A stretch of 64,000 bases of DNA from Gibbula magus (taxonomy: Eukaryota > Mollusca > Gastropoda > Trochida > Trochidae): assembly GCA_936450465.1 (NCBI GenBank), contig OW388296.1, positions 43,876,448 through 43,940,447 on the forward strand, given 5' to 3'. Under the pieces are notes generated by a model, which had not been told where the DNA came from, ran no database searches, and was given only the letters and a program-made list of their open reading frames with translations. Position numbers and translations under genes: made by a program. Below are positions 24,208-35,085 of this stretch, piece after piece (position 1 is the first letter of the stretch; each line of letters begins with the position of its first letter).

Positions 24208-25885
24208 AACTATAACATATCACAAGATTTGTGAATCATTGGACAAAAAAGAAAACTTATGTATGGTATTTTGTGATGTGTCTAAGGCATTTGATCGTGT
24301 TTGGCACAGGGGATTGCTTTTAAAACTTGAAAGTTATGGAATAAGTGGACATTTGTTGGGATGGCTTGGTAGTTACATAACTGGTCGAAATCAAAGTGTA
24401 TTTGTTAATGAATCATTCTCCAAGTTGAGAGCTCTAAACGCTGGTGTCCCTCAGGAGTCAGTGCTTGGTCCCTTTCTATTCATCGTATATATTAATGACA
24501 TAGCAGATTAGATTGTTTAACACGTTTGTTTGCTGATGATTCCTCTCTTGGTTACGCTTCACCAGAAACTAGACTAATTGAAATAAAGCTTAATGCCAAT
24601 TTATGCAAGCTAAATCTATGGGGCAAAAAGTGGTTAATAAAGTACAACCCTGATAAAACTGAAGCTATCTTATTCACGATGAAAAACAAAACCGAAATGC
24701 CAAAACTATATTTTGATGGTGTTGAAGTTAAAATTGTTGACAAACATAAAATTCTTGGAGTAATCCTTGCCAGTAATGGAAAATGGGCTGAACATATTGA
24801 AACAATAATAATAAAAGTTTCAAAAATGGTTGCATCCATGAGACTTTTGAAATATGTATTGTGCAAGGATACTCTCAATAAGATATATATCATGTTCATT
24901 CGGCCACATCTTGAATATGCAAGTGAAGTTTGGGACGGGTGTACTCAAGAACAGATTGGTAAATTAGAACAAGTTCAGTTACAAGCAGCAAGAGTAGTTA
25001 CTGGTTTTCCAAAATATACATCACATAGATTTCTATATTATGAAACTGGTTGGGAAACGTTACAAGAACGTAGAAGAAGACGAAAATTATGTTTGATGTT
25101 TAAGATTCAAAATGAAATTACCCCTTTATATTATAATGATTTGCTTCCAAATAGTGTTGGTTCTAAATCAAATTACAATTTACGGACCTCACAAAATATA
25201 TCAATTCCTATCACAAGACTTACATATTCCACTAAGTCCTTTTTTCCATCTACTATAAGTTCTTGGAACAATTTACCAATCACTGCTCGTAATGCAATAA
25301 GTATTTCAGAATTCAAACCACATATCAATGTCAATTACTTACAGGCGCCACAGTACTACTCGTTCGGTAAAAGAAATTTACACATAATTCATACCAAGTT
25401 GCGCTATTCAGTCAGTAGTTTAAACTTTGACTTATATAAAGTTGGAGTTAAAAGTCGTCCCAGCTGTGCATGTGGTTATCCTGTTGAGATTTCTTATCAC
25501 TACTTGTTTGAATGTCCTTTGTACAAACAACAAAGAGTGAATCTTATGTTGGCTTTAGAGCGCATTTGTACATCAGCGTGTATTCCAGTTAACCTTACAC
25601 TTATGCTAGAAGGTAGTGCAGACCTATAACCATGTCAAAATACAAATGTGTTTAAATCAGTGCAGTTATTTATCAGTGAAACTAAACGATTTGTATAGCA
25701 TATTATATATGTAATAATCTATGTCAGCCTTTTTGGCTTTCTCTCCTTTCTTGTACATTTTCTGTCATCTTTATTTGTAATAATGTAAATTATCTATGTA
25801 CATACCAAGGAGAAGGTGTTCTAAGTTGGAGAACTTGTTCCTGATCCTTTTCTTATTGAATAAAATATGTTTAAACTATAACATA
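24208..25885 (+). mobile_element. 5'-truncated LINE insertion, copy A only, with target duplication
   Basis: The body runs 24220-25873, flanked by 12 bp direct repeats AACTATAACATA (24208-24219 and 25874-25885), read as a target-site duplication. The 3' end carries AATAAA at 25859-25864 just before the downstream repeat. Copy B reads through the equivalent site (about 58570-58610) without the element, so insertion followed the long duplication or the site is polymorphic. The element starts within the RT domain, as expected from incomplete reverse transcription. Confidence 0.85.
24221..25629 (+). pseudogene. LINE reverse transcriptase (C-terminal part), frameshifted
   Basis: Non-LTR retrotransposon ORF2 remnant of jockey/CR1-like type. 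In order: RT motif with the first catalytic Asp (FCDVSKAFDRVWHRG, from about 24266); the NAGVPQ..VLGP motif, where the usual Gly after PQ is Glu; INDIAD, then a stop at 24509-24511 caused by a one-base frame change. The frame resumes with the FADD catalytic box (about 24529), YNPDKTE, and the thumb region (ILGVILASNGKWAEHIE). The C-terminal Cys/His motif SCACGYPVEISYHYLFECPL lies near 25458-25517, and a stop at 25627-25629. The N-terminal fingers and endonuclease are missing through 5' truncation. Apart from the single shift and the Gly-to-Glu change it is well preserved, so it is young; it cannot be active as it stands. Confidence 0.88.
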
Positions 25886-25938
25886 ATATCAGATATTGCA
25901 CTTTCTTTTCTAGTATATCGAAAGTGATTGCAAAATCC

Positions 25939-26400
25939 TTACATATTTACATATGGGCATACAAGAAGAAAGTGTAACTCATCTTCTGTATCATTTACAT
26001 TACATTTATCACACATTAAAAACGATCTGCGTTACTATAACGCTGCTTTTTACTTTCAAATTGTGTGATAAACATCTAAACCTAGCAAGTGCTTGACATA
26101 GATCAGTATCAAATGACAAGCTTAAGTTAAGTTTGTGTTCACATATACTCTTATATGATGCATAGGGCTTTATAAAGCTTGAATCGTTTACTTTCAGATA
26201 CCATGACTGTATATCTAAATCAATACACGTCTTTTTAAACTTGGCATAAAATAATGGACATTTCCACAGTCCTGGAATATCCAGGCATATGAACAACTTG
26301 TTCGAAACAAAAGCATTCTGACACGTGAAGCCTGTGTTTTTTGCATTGAATGTCATGCGAGAATTTCAAGTTCTTTATGTCAAGACGTTTGCGACGAAGT
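25939..26400 (-). pseudogene. Older LINE C-terminal relic
   Basis: Minus-strand frames contain WYLKVNDSS, then LCQALARFRCLSHNLKV and, after a frameshift near 26010, CDKCNVNDTEDELHFLLVCP ending at a TAA (25939-25941). The FRxxxHxL motif followed by CxxC...EDExHFLxxCP is the typical C-terminal zinc-binding tail of many LINE ORF2 proteins. The 3' end of this old relic abuts the young LINE, which has the opposite orientation. Copy B keeps a version at 58640-58990 with about 140 bp deleted, including the CxxC part, while copy A lacks ~26 bp that B retains. Confidence 0.75.
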
Positions 26401-27107
26401 GTGAACATGTCATGAAAACTTCGAATCTCAACATTGAACGTCAGTGAATAGTTTCAATAGATAAATGACGGAACAATGTAGGCAACATTTACACTCATCC
26501 GTAAAATTACTAAAATGACACACAAACTGTTATATAAATTATTCATATATTTAGTTATATGTTTATATAAATTATAGCCATAATACTAAAATAAATGTGC
26601 GAAAGTATTTATGTAAGTATAGAAGTAGTAATTATCGAAATTGCATATTTCATTGATGGTAAAAAATGTAAGCTTTAAGTTTATATATGGAATCGTGTCC
26701 TTTTTATACTTTAACCACGGGACGTGAATATGTTCTAGTCACAGATAAGCATCATATTTTTTTGGCAAATATAAGGGATAAATTGCTATTGGTAGAACTT
26801 TAAAGAAGAAAAAAACATGTGGATTTGGTTTGACAAACACACCCCAAAAGCAATAATTATATTTTTAAAAAATAATTCCGGATCGTTACCTTCAGGTTTT
26901 GTATAAGTAACTTTAGAACTTGTGGAAAAGTATGTTTCAACATATTCATTACATTACTTTACTGTGTAGAATTTGAAATGGACATATCGTCTGGGTACAT
27001 ACTCATGCATGGTAAACGTTTTCAAGATCCTGTATCGATACAGAGTGTACAAGATTAACATCCTATCAGAATTGAGTATTCGACATTGTTGAATTTACAA
27101 ACTATTT

Positions 27108-27393
27108 TGTCAAATATCTTATTTTATTAGATTTTCAGTGGTGAAATACGGTATTTATCGGTTAAAAGTGAAATAACATGTTATTCTCCATAGTGAAATA
27201 ACACTTTCAAACATATGACGTCATCGTAACAATAGGATGACGTCATGGTATAACCGTGAAAGTAAAGGCTCGTGAAGCTTTCGTGAAGTAGAAATAATAT
27301 ATTTACTCTCGTGGCTGCGCCACTCGTGAAAAAATACATTTCTACTTCACTCGGTGAGATACACATGGTATTCGACGAGAAATGTCAAATATC
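27108..27393. mobile_element. Foldback MITE with twin CREs, copy A only
   Basis: A 264 bp insertion (27119-27382) flanked by 11 bp duplications TGTCAAATATC (27108-27118, 27383-27393). Copy B has the uninterrupted site near 59630. The interior is rich in hairpins: GTGAAGTAGAAAT faces ATTTCTACTTCAC around the nested palindrome CGTGGCTGCGCCACTCG, and another small palindrome is AACATGTT. Two perfect TGACGTCA sites lie at 27216-27223 and 27238-27245. No coding capacity. Confidence 0.8.
27216..27245. promoter_or_regulatory. Two perfect CRE octamers inside a mobile element
   Basis: TGACGTCA occurs twice 22 bp apart, each extended to ATGACGTCAT. This is the canonical CREB/ATF palindrome; function here is inferred only. 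Confidence 0.35.
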
Positions 27394-28045
27394 CTATATA
27401 TATTTGTTCCTAGGGGATGATTTTAAAGTATTTTTGTTCGTCATTGACTTTTGACTTGAGAGTGAAGGAGAAATCCCTACATGAACATTTCACTTGATAA
27501 AGGATTTGTCAGGGCGGTCCCAAGGCAGGAAGGGTATGTTATTCCACCTAACAATGATTTTCATTCTCATGGCGGAAGTTTTGCCACAGAACCGTACAAT
27601 ATGTTTATTTGTTGTCTCATCGCTATGACACTGACAAGTGTAGAGGGAATAAGGATATGACAACAATGTCAATCACCATTTCTTAATTCCCTGAGCCACT
27701 TATAGAACTATGGTTTCTTCGCAGATATCTAATACGATCAACAATACCAATAACCTTTCTCAATTCCATGTGACACTTATAGCGCTATGCCTGGAAATAT
27801 ATCTGACATGGGCAAATCTTAACTTTATTATCAGTGTTCCTATTGCCCGATGCCTCAAATTAGTCTATTACATATAATTGATGCTTGATTCAATTACAAT
27901 TGTTCAAATTATATATTAATGTTTATGTAATTTACGTAAATTACGTCAAATGTTATCACTCAGTCTGGGGTAATGTCATCGATATGTAGTGACTGTTGCT
28001 GAAAATGTACATTTTATTGCAAATTCATTCGGTATAATGACAACG

Positions 28046-28363
28046 TTAAAGGGACAGTAGCACGTGTTTTCGTGAAATAAGTCAATGAAATGTATTTGGA
28101 AAATAATGTCACCAATAGTAAAACACCCTTTCCTCTTCGAAAAATCAAGTTAAAAAATGAGTGCACATGGTTCCTTAAAGCCATGGGAATCGTTTTTGTC
28201 ATTTGCGAATCGCCATGCAATTGTTGTTTTATACATGTTCACAACACTGTTTAACCACTACAACTGGTTTGTGTGATAAGATATTTTACCCTCTAAAGTA
28301 AATATAAATGGCAAGGTATCATTATAAATGGGAATTTTGAAAAAAATGCTACTGCTCCTTTAA
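28046..28363. mobile_element. AGTAGCAC-family MITE, best-bounded copy with TTAA ends
   Basis: 318 bp. The left end is TTAAAGGGACAGTAGCACG; the right end reverse-complemented is TTAAAGGAGCAGTAGCA. Both ends include TTAA, suggesting a TTAA target duplication. The interior (CCATGGGAATCGTTTTTGTC, TTTACCCTCTAAAGTAAATA) is shared with the other members. Counterpart 60297-60613. Confidence 0.82.
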
Positions 28364-28693
28364 AACATATTTTTTTAACGACAGTCAACAGCGGAGTAAT
28401 ATCAAACCCATCTGAGTTATCGAAATTAAATGTTCAATATTCAGACTATTGAAAATAAACCCTTTGATAATTAAATCAAACACGCTTGTCACTCTGCATG
28501 AAGTGTATGCAAAATAAAAAATCTAATCAAGGCAGGTTCGTACAAACTGATTGAAGGTACACTTAGAATTTAAAAAGCAAATAAAGTTATAAGCAATCAT
28601 ATTTGAAAAAAAAATGAAAAGGGATTTTAACACCACCAGACATCAATGTATTAAAGGAATCTATGTGAGATTAAATATTATACAATTAATTCC

Positions 28694-29106
28694 TCATGGT
28701 GAGGTCATTATGTGAAATACAAGGACTCAAGACCTGACTCCTGGGGTGGTCTGACCTGACTGAGACCGCAGGTCGAGGTCAGGTGAGATCACCGAGGGAG
28801 TCAGATCTAATGTCATTAAAATCATATCTTTGATTCGTTCCTAAGGCTAGACCTATTTGGGTTGTCACTCATCCAGGAATCCCGTAGAGCTCCGTGTTCA
28901 CCCGAAGTTGTTACTCTCACATTGAAAATGTATGCTTTCAAACTTCCGAAAGCGGACAAGGGACTCTACGGGATTCCGTCAGATCTTGGATGAGTGAGAA
29001 CCCAAATTTTTAAAGCTAAACCTTGGGAACGAATCAAAGATATGAGTTTAATGAGATTAAGTCAGATCTGACAGTCCTTGTATTTCACATATTGACCTCA
29101 CAATGA
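28694..29106. mobile_element. Long palindromic (foldback) element, ~413 bp
   Basis: The outer arms match: left TCATGGTGAGGTCATTATGT with GAAATACAAGGACT, right (reverse-complemented) TCATTGTGAGGTCAATATGT with the same continuation. Inner parts also pair: CATATCTTTGATTCGTTCC, TTGGGTT.TCACTCATCCA and GGAATCCCGTAGAG occur in both orientations. Nearly the whole element could form a hairpin. No coding capacity. Counterpart 60929-61350; a 74 bp internally deleted relative lies at 61801-61874. Confidence 0.85.
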
Positions 29107-29111
29107 GTAAT

Positions 29112-29280
29112 AACCAGATGTAAGACTAATTTAACCAGATTTAAGACTTCTTTAAAGACCCACCTTTTCCAGCTTGCATTCGATCATCAATCATAAACTA
29201 TATACTCTCTCAAGCGCCACTGAGCAACCTTTTGGATGGAATTTAGGCGCTATATAAGTATATTATTATTATATTATTAA
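29112..29280 (+). mobile_element. LINE 3'-end insertion, copy A only
   Basis: It encodes only the last residues of a LINE ORF2 (RFKTSLKTHLFQLAFDHQS then stop). A short 3' UTR follows with GGCGCTATATAAGTATATTA ending in (ATT)n, a common LINE 3' terminus in invertebrates. Copy B at 61350-61375 reads straight through. An extreme 5' truncation inserted after the long duplication, or polymorphic. Confidence 0.8.
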
Positions 29281-29449
29281 CTGTTTTATTTTATCGAAAT
29301 TCTTTTTTCGTCAGATTTTTTTATTTAGTACTTTAGCTGTTGCACTAGACACAAAGCCATACTGGTAACTCGAAATTATTATCTCATTACAAAATCATCG
29401 AACCGATCAGATGACGCCATCTTCAACAAAAAAACCTTCTAAACAAACA

Positions 29450-29520
29450 GTCACGTGACACAAATCACATGACTAGTCAATATCTCAGGTCAGTGACAGA
29501 CATTTCACAAAACTGACGTC
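29450..29520. promoter_or_regulatory. E-box pair plus CRE-like site
   Basis: GTCACGTGAC (29450-29459) is followed by TCACATGAC and, about 45 bp on, CTGACGTCATCA. In copy B the second site is a full CACGTG and the whole module occurs twice (61525-61547 and 62005-62025). These are bHLH-type and CREB-type sequences; function is unproven. Confidence 0.3.
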
Positions 29521-29956
29521 ATCACTGTTAGAGGGGGTAATGGTCCAAATATATGTTTCGATTACGTGGTGTGTACTGGATATAAATCTACAAATTGAAT
29601 AGATGTGTAATAATATAACTTCTTTTGGATCTTCCGGTGGTCCACATGTCTCAAAATATACTGTTATGAAACACTTTTACGAAGCACCACGTAGGTCATG
29701 ACTAATTATTTACCCACGTAGCACTGATACACTTGATTTATTGGTCTCATTATGTGAAATTCGAGTTCTGTACATTAGTATCATATTGGCAAATTCGTTA
29801 TGATAATTGTATTTGACACACCCAGTTTTCGTGTACATTGCAAACATGACAGAAACCAACATCAGCGTTCTTGCATGTGCATTTTATTTGCAAGCTGATA
29901 TTCCAATATCATTCAAGTTAGTTTCAATACATCATAGAAAACGATTCAGTTATGGA

Positions 29957-30304
29957 ACTGTAGTGAAGAAAGTTAATTTTCTGATAAATCGTTTGAAGAA
30001 TATTGTAAAGTTGAAAGAGATCTCAAACTTCAAACAGACATACACTTGTTGCCTTGTACTTGACATGCAATTCCAATCTTTTCAAGTCAAGAAAAAGTCT
30101 TCACTACAGGATATTAAAACCTTTGTCTGTCTATCACAAACGTTTTGACCTTCTCATGAACTGACTGAACATTTTCTTGATATCACCATTAACCATTTAC
30201 GTGGGACAGTTAATTTATTTCATAATTATTTTCAAAGAAAGTGGAAAGAAGTGCAAAAGGATAAATTTTAAAAAAAGAAGTTGGAGATAAGTTAATGTTC
30301 ATGT
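29957..30304 (+). pseudogene. Interrupted version of the 110-codon frame at 62433-62765
   Basis: Nearly identical to the copy B frame, but two single-base differences create stops: TGA at 30146-30148 where B has CGA, and TAA near 30269 where B has TTA. Divergence here is only about 1 percent. No domain recognised. Confidence 0.3.
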
Positions 30305-32904
30305 TAACATAAAATGGTCAAGTTAAGTCCCCGAGTGTACAAGAAGAATATCTTCCACTTGCTCCACAAAATGTTGATGCTGAATTTCTTTTGAATTCAA
30401 ATAGTTCCTACAAAAGCACGATCGTCACTCATGTTTTCATATTGTTATGAAGACTTCCAAAGCAAATCAGAATAGTTTAATATAATATCGTTGAAAACTG
30501 ATTATAATACACATCGAACGTGGAACATTATGAGCTTGTAGACCATAGATATGAGCCAAAGTGATATTGATTTTGCAAAAATGAGAAATTAAACTACCTA
30601 ATATTGCTTTGCTTTGCTTAAACAATTGAAGGAAGGTGGTTCTATGACAGTCACATTATCTTGTGAAAAAGCGATTTCTGACCATAGGCTAACATGTCTT
30701 TTATCCATATACCTCATCATTAGAACATCTCTCCAGCTATTTAGGGAATTAGTTCAAATGCTTAAACAAACTAATTTATTAAGCTGCTTATGATACTCTC
30801 GTTAACGAATGTTGTAGACTCACATGTCACAATTCTATATCTGTATATTGCTATATTTGCATTTAACCTTTTAATGCCTCAATGATGTTTATAGACAATT
30901 TTAATGCAAGTTGTATCTTATATTAACCCTTAATTTGTGTCTCTCATAATCCCTATGCAATGGCGTGTGTATATTGTTTATTGTTAAATAATTCTGTATT
31001 TTACCTTATGTAAGACGTTGACAAAGTCTGTCTGTCTGTCAATGCAACAGTCCATACATTCATTATTGCTTGTGACCCAGGTTCCAATTATTATACTTTT
31101 AGTATGGATTAGTGGCATTATCAAAATAAATAAAGATAATAATATACTACTACACTTGAGGTTCAACAAATGTAAACACTTTTCTTGTTTATCATATCAC
31201 AGTTACATACGTGTACTTTGATACATTTATATTAAGTAAGCATGCGTGTTTCAATCAATGTTGGAGGGCTTTGTAAACAAAGATATATTCTGGTGGATCA
31301 TGTTGAGTATAAAACAAGTTTCCCGTTTGAGAAAATAATACGAACGTATGCTTTGACATGTTTCGTTATTCTCCCTCTTTTACTTATAATTAAAACCGCA
31401 AAAGTCTACAATGAAGATAAACATAATTTCATAATTTCCTGTAAAGTGACTCCTCAATTTATTCTTCCTTGTTTTCATATAGCAGCAAAGGCCAACGATT
31501 TCACTCGTCATACACATGTTAAGTTCGTTTCAATATTTATTGATTTTACAATAATTTTATTAGGATGATCTTCATAATTAATATAAAATGATAATACATA
31601 AGATCGTAAAATAGAAAAGGAGCAATCAATTAAGCAAACCCTTTTCGATGGCAACTTCCTCTTTGACTCAATGTTAAATTAAACTCATCGGCAAAAGAAA
31701 ATTATCACCTCAGTTGGCTTTGATGAATGCAATATTTAAAAGAAATCAGATGCATTTGACATAATACTTACCTGCAGTAGTTTGGGTAAATTAATTGGTG
31801 ACTGTGTATATATATAAAAATGTGCATACATTTTAGTTAAAAATTCTTTGTTTAATGCAGACAGGGGTAAGAATACAATTTCCATCAACATGATCCCTAC
31901 AATGTTTAAAATGTTGTAAATGTGTGTAGAATCAGGCACATTTATCAATGCTTACATAGAATATGTCTTGTATGTCAATGGACAATTGTGTATCATCAAA
32001 AATAATTTAAGAAGAAGTTAAAAATAAAAAAAAATTCATTTAAAAAAAAATTAAGACTGCTGACTAAACTGCTGACTAAAGACTTGTACTTTTCAGTTTT
32101 AGATTATCATTTCGAAAACTTGAGATATTTGCAATTGAAAATCATAAATATGATAACATGAACTGAGGTTATAAGTTTATTTTGCCGATGAGTTTAGTTT
32201 ATAACAATACAGTTGTCATTAAGTCGTATCAGAATGGGGAAAACTTGAGAATACTGTAAAAGATCACTTAATGCAAAACTGAACTGTTGACAGAGGAGAA
32301 ATTAATATCCAGTTTTGCACTGATATTAACAACTGTCTCATATCCTGCAATTTGATACCAGATAGTCATAAATATCCCATTTATCTACAGAATAATGTAG
32401 ATGTAGTTAATTGGAAATTCATTCCTTCCATGTGTATGTCGAGTCGCTATCTATTATCGGCAATATCCTGATATATCATGGCTAGATATTAAAAAGGTTT
32501 ATCTTTAATTCTCTTCATAATTCTACGTGTACATTCTAAAGCACTTGATCATCTTTTGTATGAGTCCATGTCATATTGTGTTTAACAGTATGTACAACAT
32601 ACACGCACTAAAATGTTTTAAAAATTCACTTTCCATCACTTCCAGCAGCCGATGATTATCGTATTTCATTTTATAAAAAGGAAATACTTTATATCTTCCG
32701 TCAGAACGGCTTCCCAAGTGACTGCTTAGTGGGATAGTTTTATATAACTGGAATCATGACAAATGAATTTAATAAGGGCTGAATAGTCCGTAAATTATAT
32801 CGTGGTGTATGATCAGCAGGTTCATATCTTAATAATTGTTACTGTCAAAATCCATGCGTTTCTGTAAATCTGATATAATATCAGAAACAATATATCAAGC
32901 ATGT

Positions 32905-32957
32905 ATTACTCTTGAAAGCGGCGTAAAACCCTACATGTAACTCACCTCATCTCACCC
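32905..32957 (+). mobile_element. SINE 3'-end scrap
   Basis: ACTCTTGAAAGCGGCGTAAA followed by ACTCACCTCATCTCACC matches the last ~50 bp of the SINEs at 9254 and 43672; the tRNA-related head is missing. Confidence 0.65.
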
Positions 32958-32960
32958 TGT

Positions 32961-35085
32961 TGTTTCACATTACTTTTTCTTTTGGAGTAAAATATCTTGT
33001 ATATTTTGTACATCTATTAAAAATTATAGTCATACCTTACTCAATAAAAATAACTTTTAAACTCGCATGTACAGACATTATCATATGTTAATAATTGGAC
33101 ATGATGAATGCAGACAGTAGAAGTGTGTTTTATGTATGTGTAGGCGTTGGATAAAACTAATCTTGCACAAGAAATCTCGATTTAACCTTTCAGTCTAGTG
33201 TTTAAGTCTATTTCTTATAGAAGGAAACCACTGAGTACCTATATATTACAGGGATTTCAATTCAATGTGTTATTTATGTGTGATCCTTACAAATTGAGAG
33301 TCATAGCTTCAGTGAAGATGATGCCACAGTCAAAGCTTATGCGATTAACCTTTAACGTAACCAAAGAAAATGCTAAATAGGATAAGACGGAAAAGAGCAA
33401 GGGAGATAACCAGTGACGGATGGCTAACAAAATGACCTCGCGTGCTTTGAAACGAAGTGATATGAATTGTCATTGGCTCGCAGGTCCAAGCTGCGTAGCA
33501 GTTTGATTGGCTCACGCCGGCCAAGGGCGGGTAATTTTAGTACAGACTGAGAGATATACTTTCTTTTGCCCGTCAGTGTATTATACTTCTCTGGTTGGTT
33601 CTTGGTTCTTGGTGATTTCTTGTAACTAGATTATATTTTGCTAGACATAAAACTTTTTCTTCACCCTGTGCAGTACTCGTATATGAATTTATATGTTGGA
33701 CAGTAAACTCATTATGATTAAATAGAAAATTAAAAAAGTGTAAATTGTCTCCTCAAATTACATGATAACTATTAATAAAATGCTAATAACAATAATTAAA
33801 TTATTTATTAAGCGGCAAATAGTTATACAAAAGTAGACACTTGAAAATGAAAGTACACTGTGGTCTCTGTTTAAAACAATATGCATTTTAAAAAAGTATA
33901 CCATTTACATTTGATATACCATTTTCACAGTAATTAACATTTCTTTCAACAAACTCAGAACATTTAATGACCTACTTGAAACGTCTCCAATTGTTATTCA
34001 CTATTCGAGCATGTCCTTAAGTATTTCCATTTGGAAGGCATCGCTACCTTTTTAGCTGTCGACTGTGAAAATCTAATTTGGGAAGAAGAAAAAGAGCAAT
34101 TATCCTTTATTGCCGACATCTAGGATAATTTGGTAAGAGTCTTCTCGGTTGCTTAGTGTGGACATGTAATTAGAATCGTATAGTGGAGATGTTCACTTTT
34201 TTACTTGAATCAATATTTCAAGTGCCTATATCTTGACAAGACATTTCATTCGATGTATTTGATTCACACACGAGACTACATACATGTCTCTTGATAATTC
34301 CAATTAATGTATTTTAACATGAGTATACTTGTTGTAATGATTTAGTTATAATGTTATTGTGTTTATGTTTTAGGTGGATATGGCCAGTAACTGTAACTTT
34401 GTGATTGTTGTATACACAATGTCACTGCAGCGTCATCTCTTGTAGACCATACAACCTTTTGATTTAAAATATACAAAACCATGTATATTTTGTAAAAATC
34501 AAGGACTAATCCTGCATTCTGTATATTTTAATTGTTAATTCAAATTTAGTATTTTTTTTCTTTTCACAAAAGTGTTCTGAATTGAATTACGTCATCACAG
34601 TAGCATGTCATCAATAGCATGTTGCCATAGCATTTGTTGAACAATTGCCACCCATTGTTGCACCAGGAGTTAAAACAGTTTTGTAAGGTTCAGTCTTAGT
34701 TCAAATGTTTCCTTTTGTTCTTTTAATAAAATTTTTCAGTATAAATTTAGAATAAAGTAGAATTTTATTTTAATATTATGTACTCATCCCTGTATTAAAT
34801 AACTAACAGATAAAACAACATATATTTCTTTCATTATAAGGATTCGTTAGTCTTAAAAAGCATTTGATAGAATAAGGATTTTTTAAAATGACACTTTCAC
34901 TTTAACATTCAAATTCAAAGAGTGACACATATTCAGGAGAGAGTTTATTAACGTGGACACACCCAGAAGAAGAAACACAAAAACAGTTGATGACAATTAA
35001 GGGTTCGTAGAAACAATGGTATCCTACCTTCTTAAAGGTTCAACCATTTTATGCCAAACTTTGTAAATGGTGTAATTCTATCTTG
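32961..35085. repeat. R block, copy R2
   Basis: Shares GTAGGCGTTGGATAAAACT (33145), CAGTCAAAGCTTATGCGATT, TTTAGCTGTCGACTGTGAAA (34054) and GACAATTAAGGGTTCG with R1. It differs more from R1 than R1 does from R1'. About 960 bp of R1 (6745-7705) is replaced by ~220 bp with the CCAAT block and a CAAGGGAGATAACC sequence that I associate with molluscan repeats. It ends at the L1' junction near 35085. Confidence 0.75.
33472..33531 (-). promoter_or_regulatory. Promoter-like block: two CCAAT boxes and a GC box
   Basis: On the plus strand: ATTGG at 33472 and 33506 (34 bp apart), then GGGCGGG at 33525-33531. On the minus strand this is a GC box, CCAAT, 34 bp, CCAAT, a spacing typical of NF-Y-driven promoters. 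The core is shared with 1000-1045 and 36085-36130, where one or both CCAATs have decayed. No convincing coding exon follows here on the minus strand. Confidence 0.4.

Larger units (their letters stand above)
12421..32960. other. M block: ~20 kb between L2 and R2
   Basis: This segment separates L2 from R2 and recurs, truncated, at 46831-63139. It contains SINEs, several MITE families, LINE relics and two LINE insertions, listed separately. Outside those elements (13010-15600, 16352-18950, 19440-20670, 22192-22650, 23080-24200, 26420-27100, 27400-28040, 29280-29930, 30320-32900) I see only AT-rich sequence with short unconserved frames. Part of 31680-32200 is itself related to 13180-13410 (shared GACTGCTGACTAAA and ATTTGCAATTGAAAAT), so M has internal duplication too. 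30713-31680 has no counterpart in the window. Confidence 0.75.
1..35085. repeat. First copy (A) of a ~34.8 kb higher-order tandem repeat
   Basis: Long stretches of this interval recur in the same order and orientation from about 34803 onward. Anchors: the opening bases (CAGATAAAACAA..., TTGATAGAAT.AGGATTTT) recur at 34806-34880; the block at 121-560 recurs at 35092-35690; the tRNA-SINE at 9254 recurs at 43672; a second SINE at 16090 recurs at 50202; the palindromic element at 28694 recurs at 60929. By eye, copies differ by about 1-8 percent plus many indels. The unit decomposes as R-tail, L1, spacer, R1, L2, M, R2. Whether the duplication is genuine or two joined haplotypes cannot be decided from sequence alone. 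Confidence 0.9.

Noticed and set aside
26009..26356. Host gene on the minus strand
   Set aside because: The frame carries the ALARFRCxSHxL motif followed by CxxC...EDELHFL, diagnostic of a LINE C-terminus.
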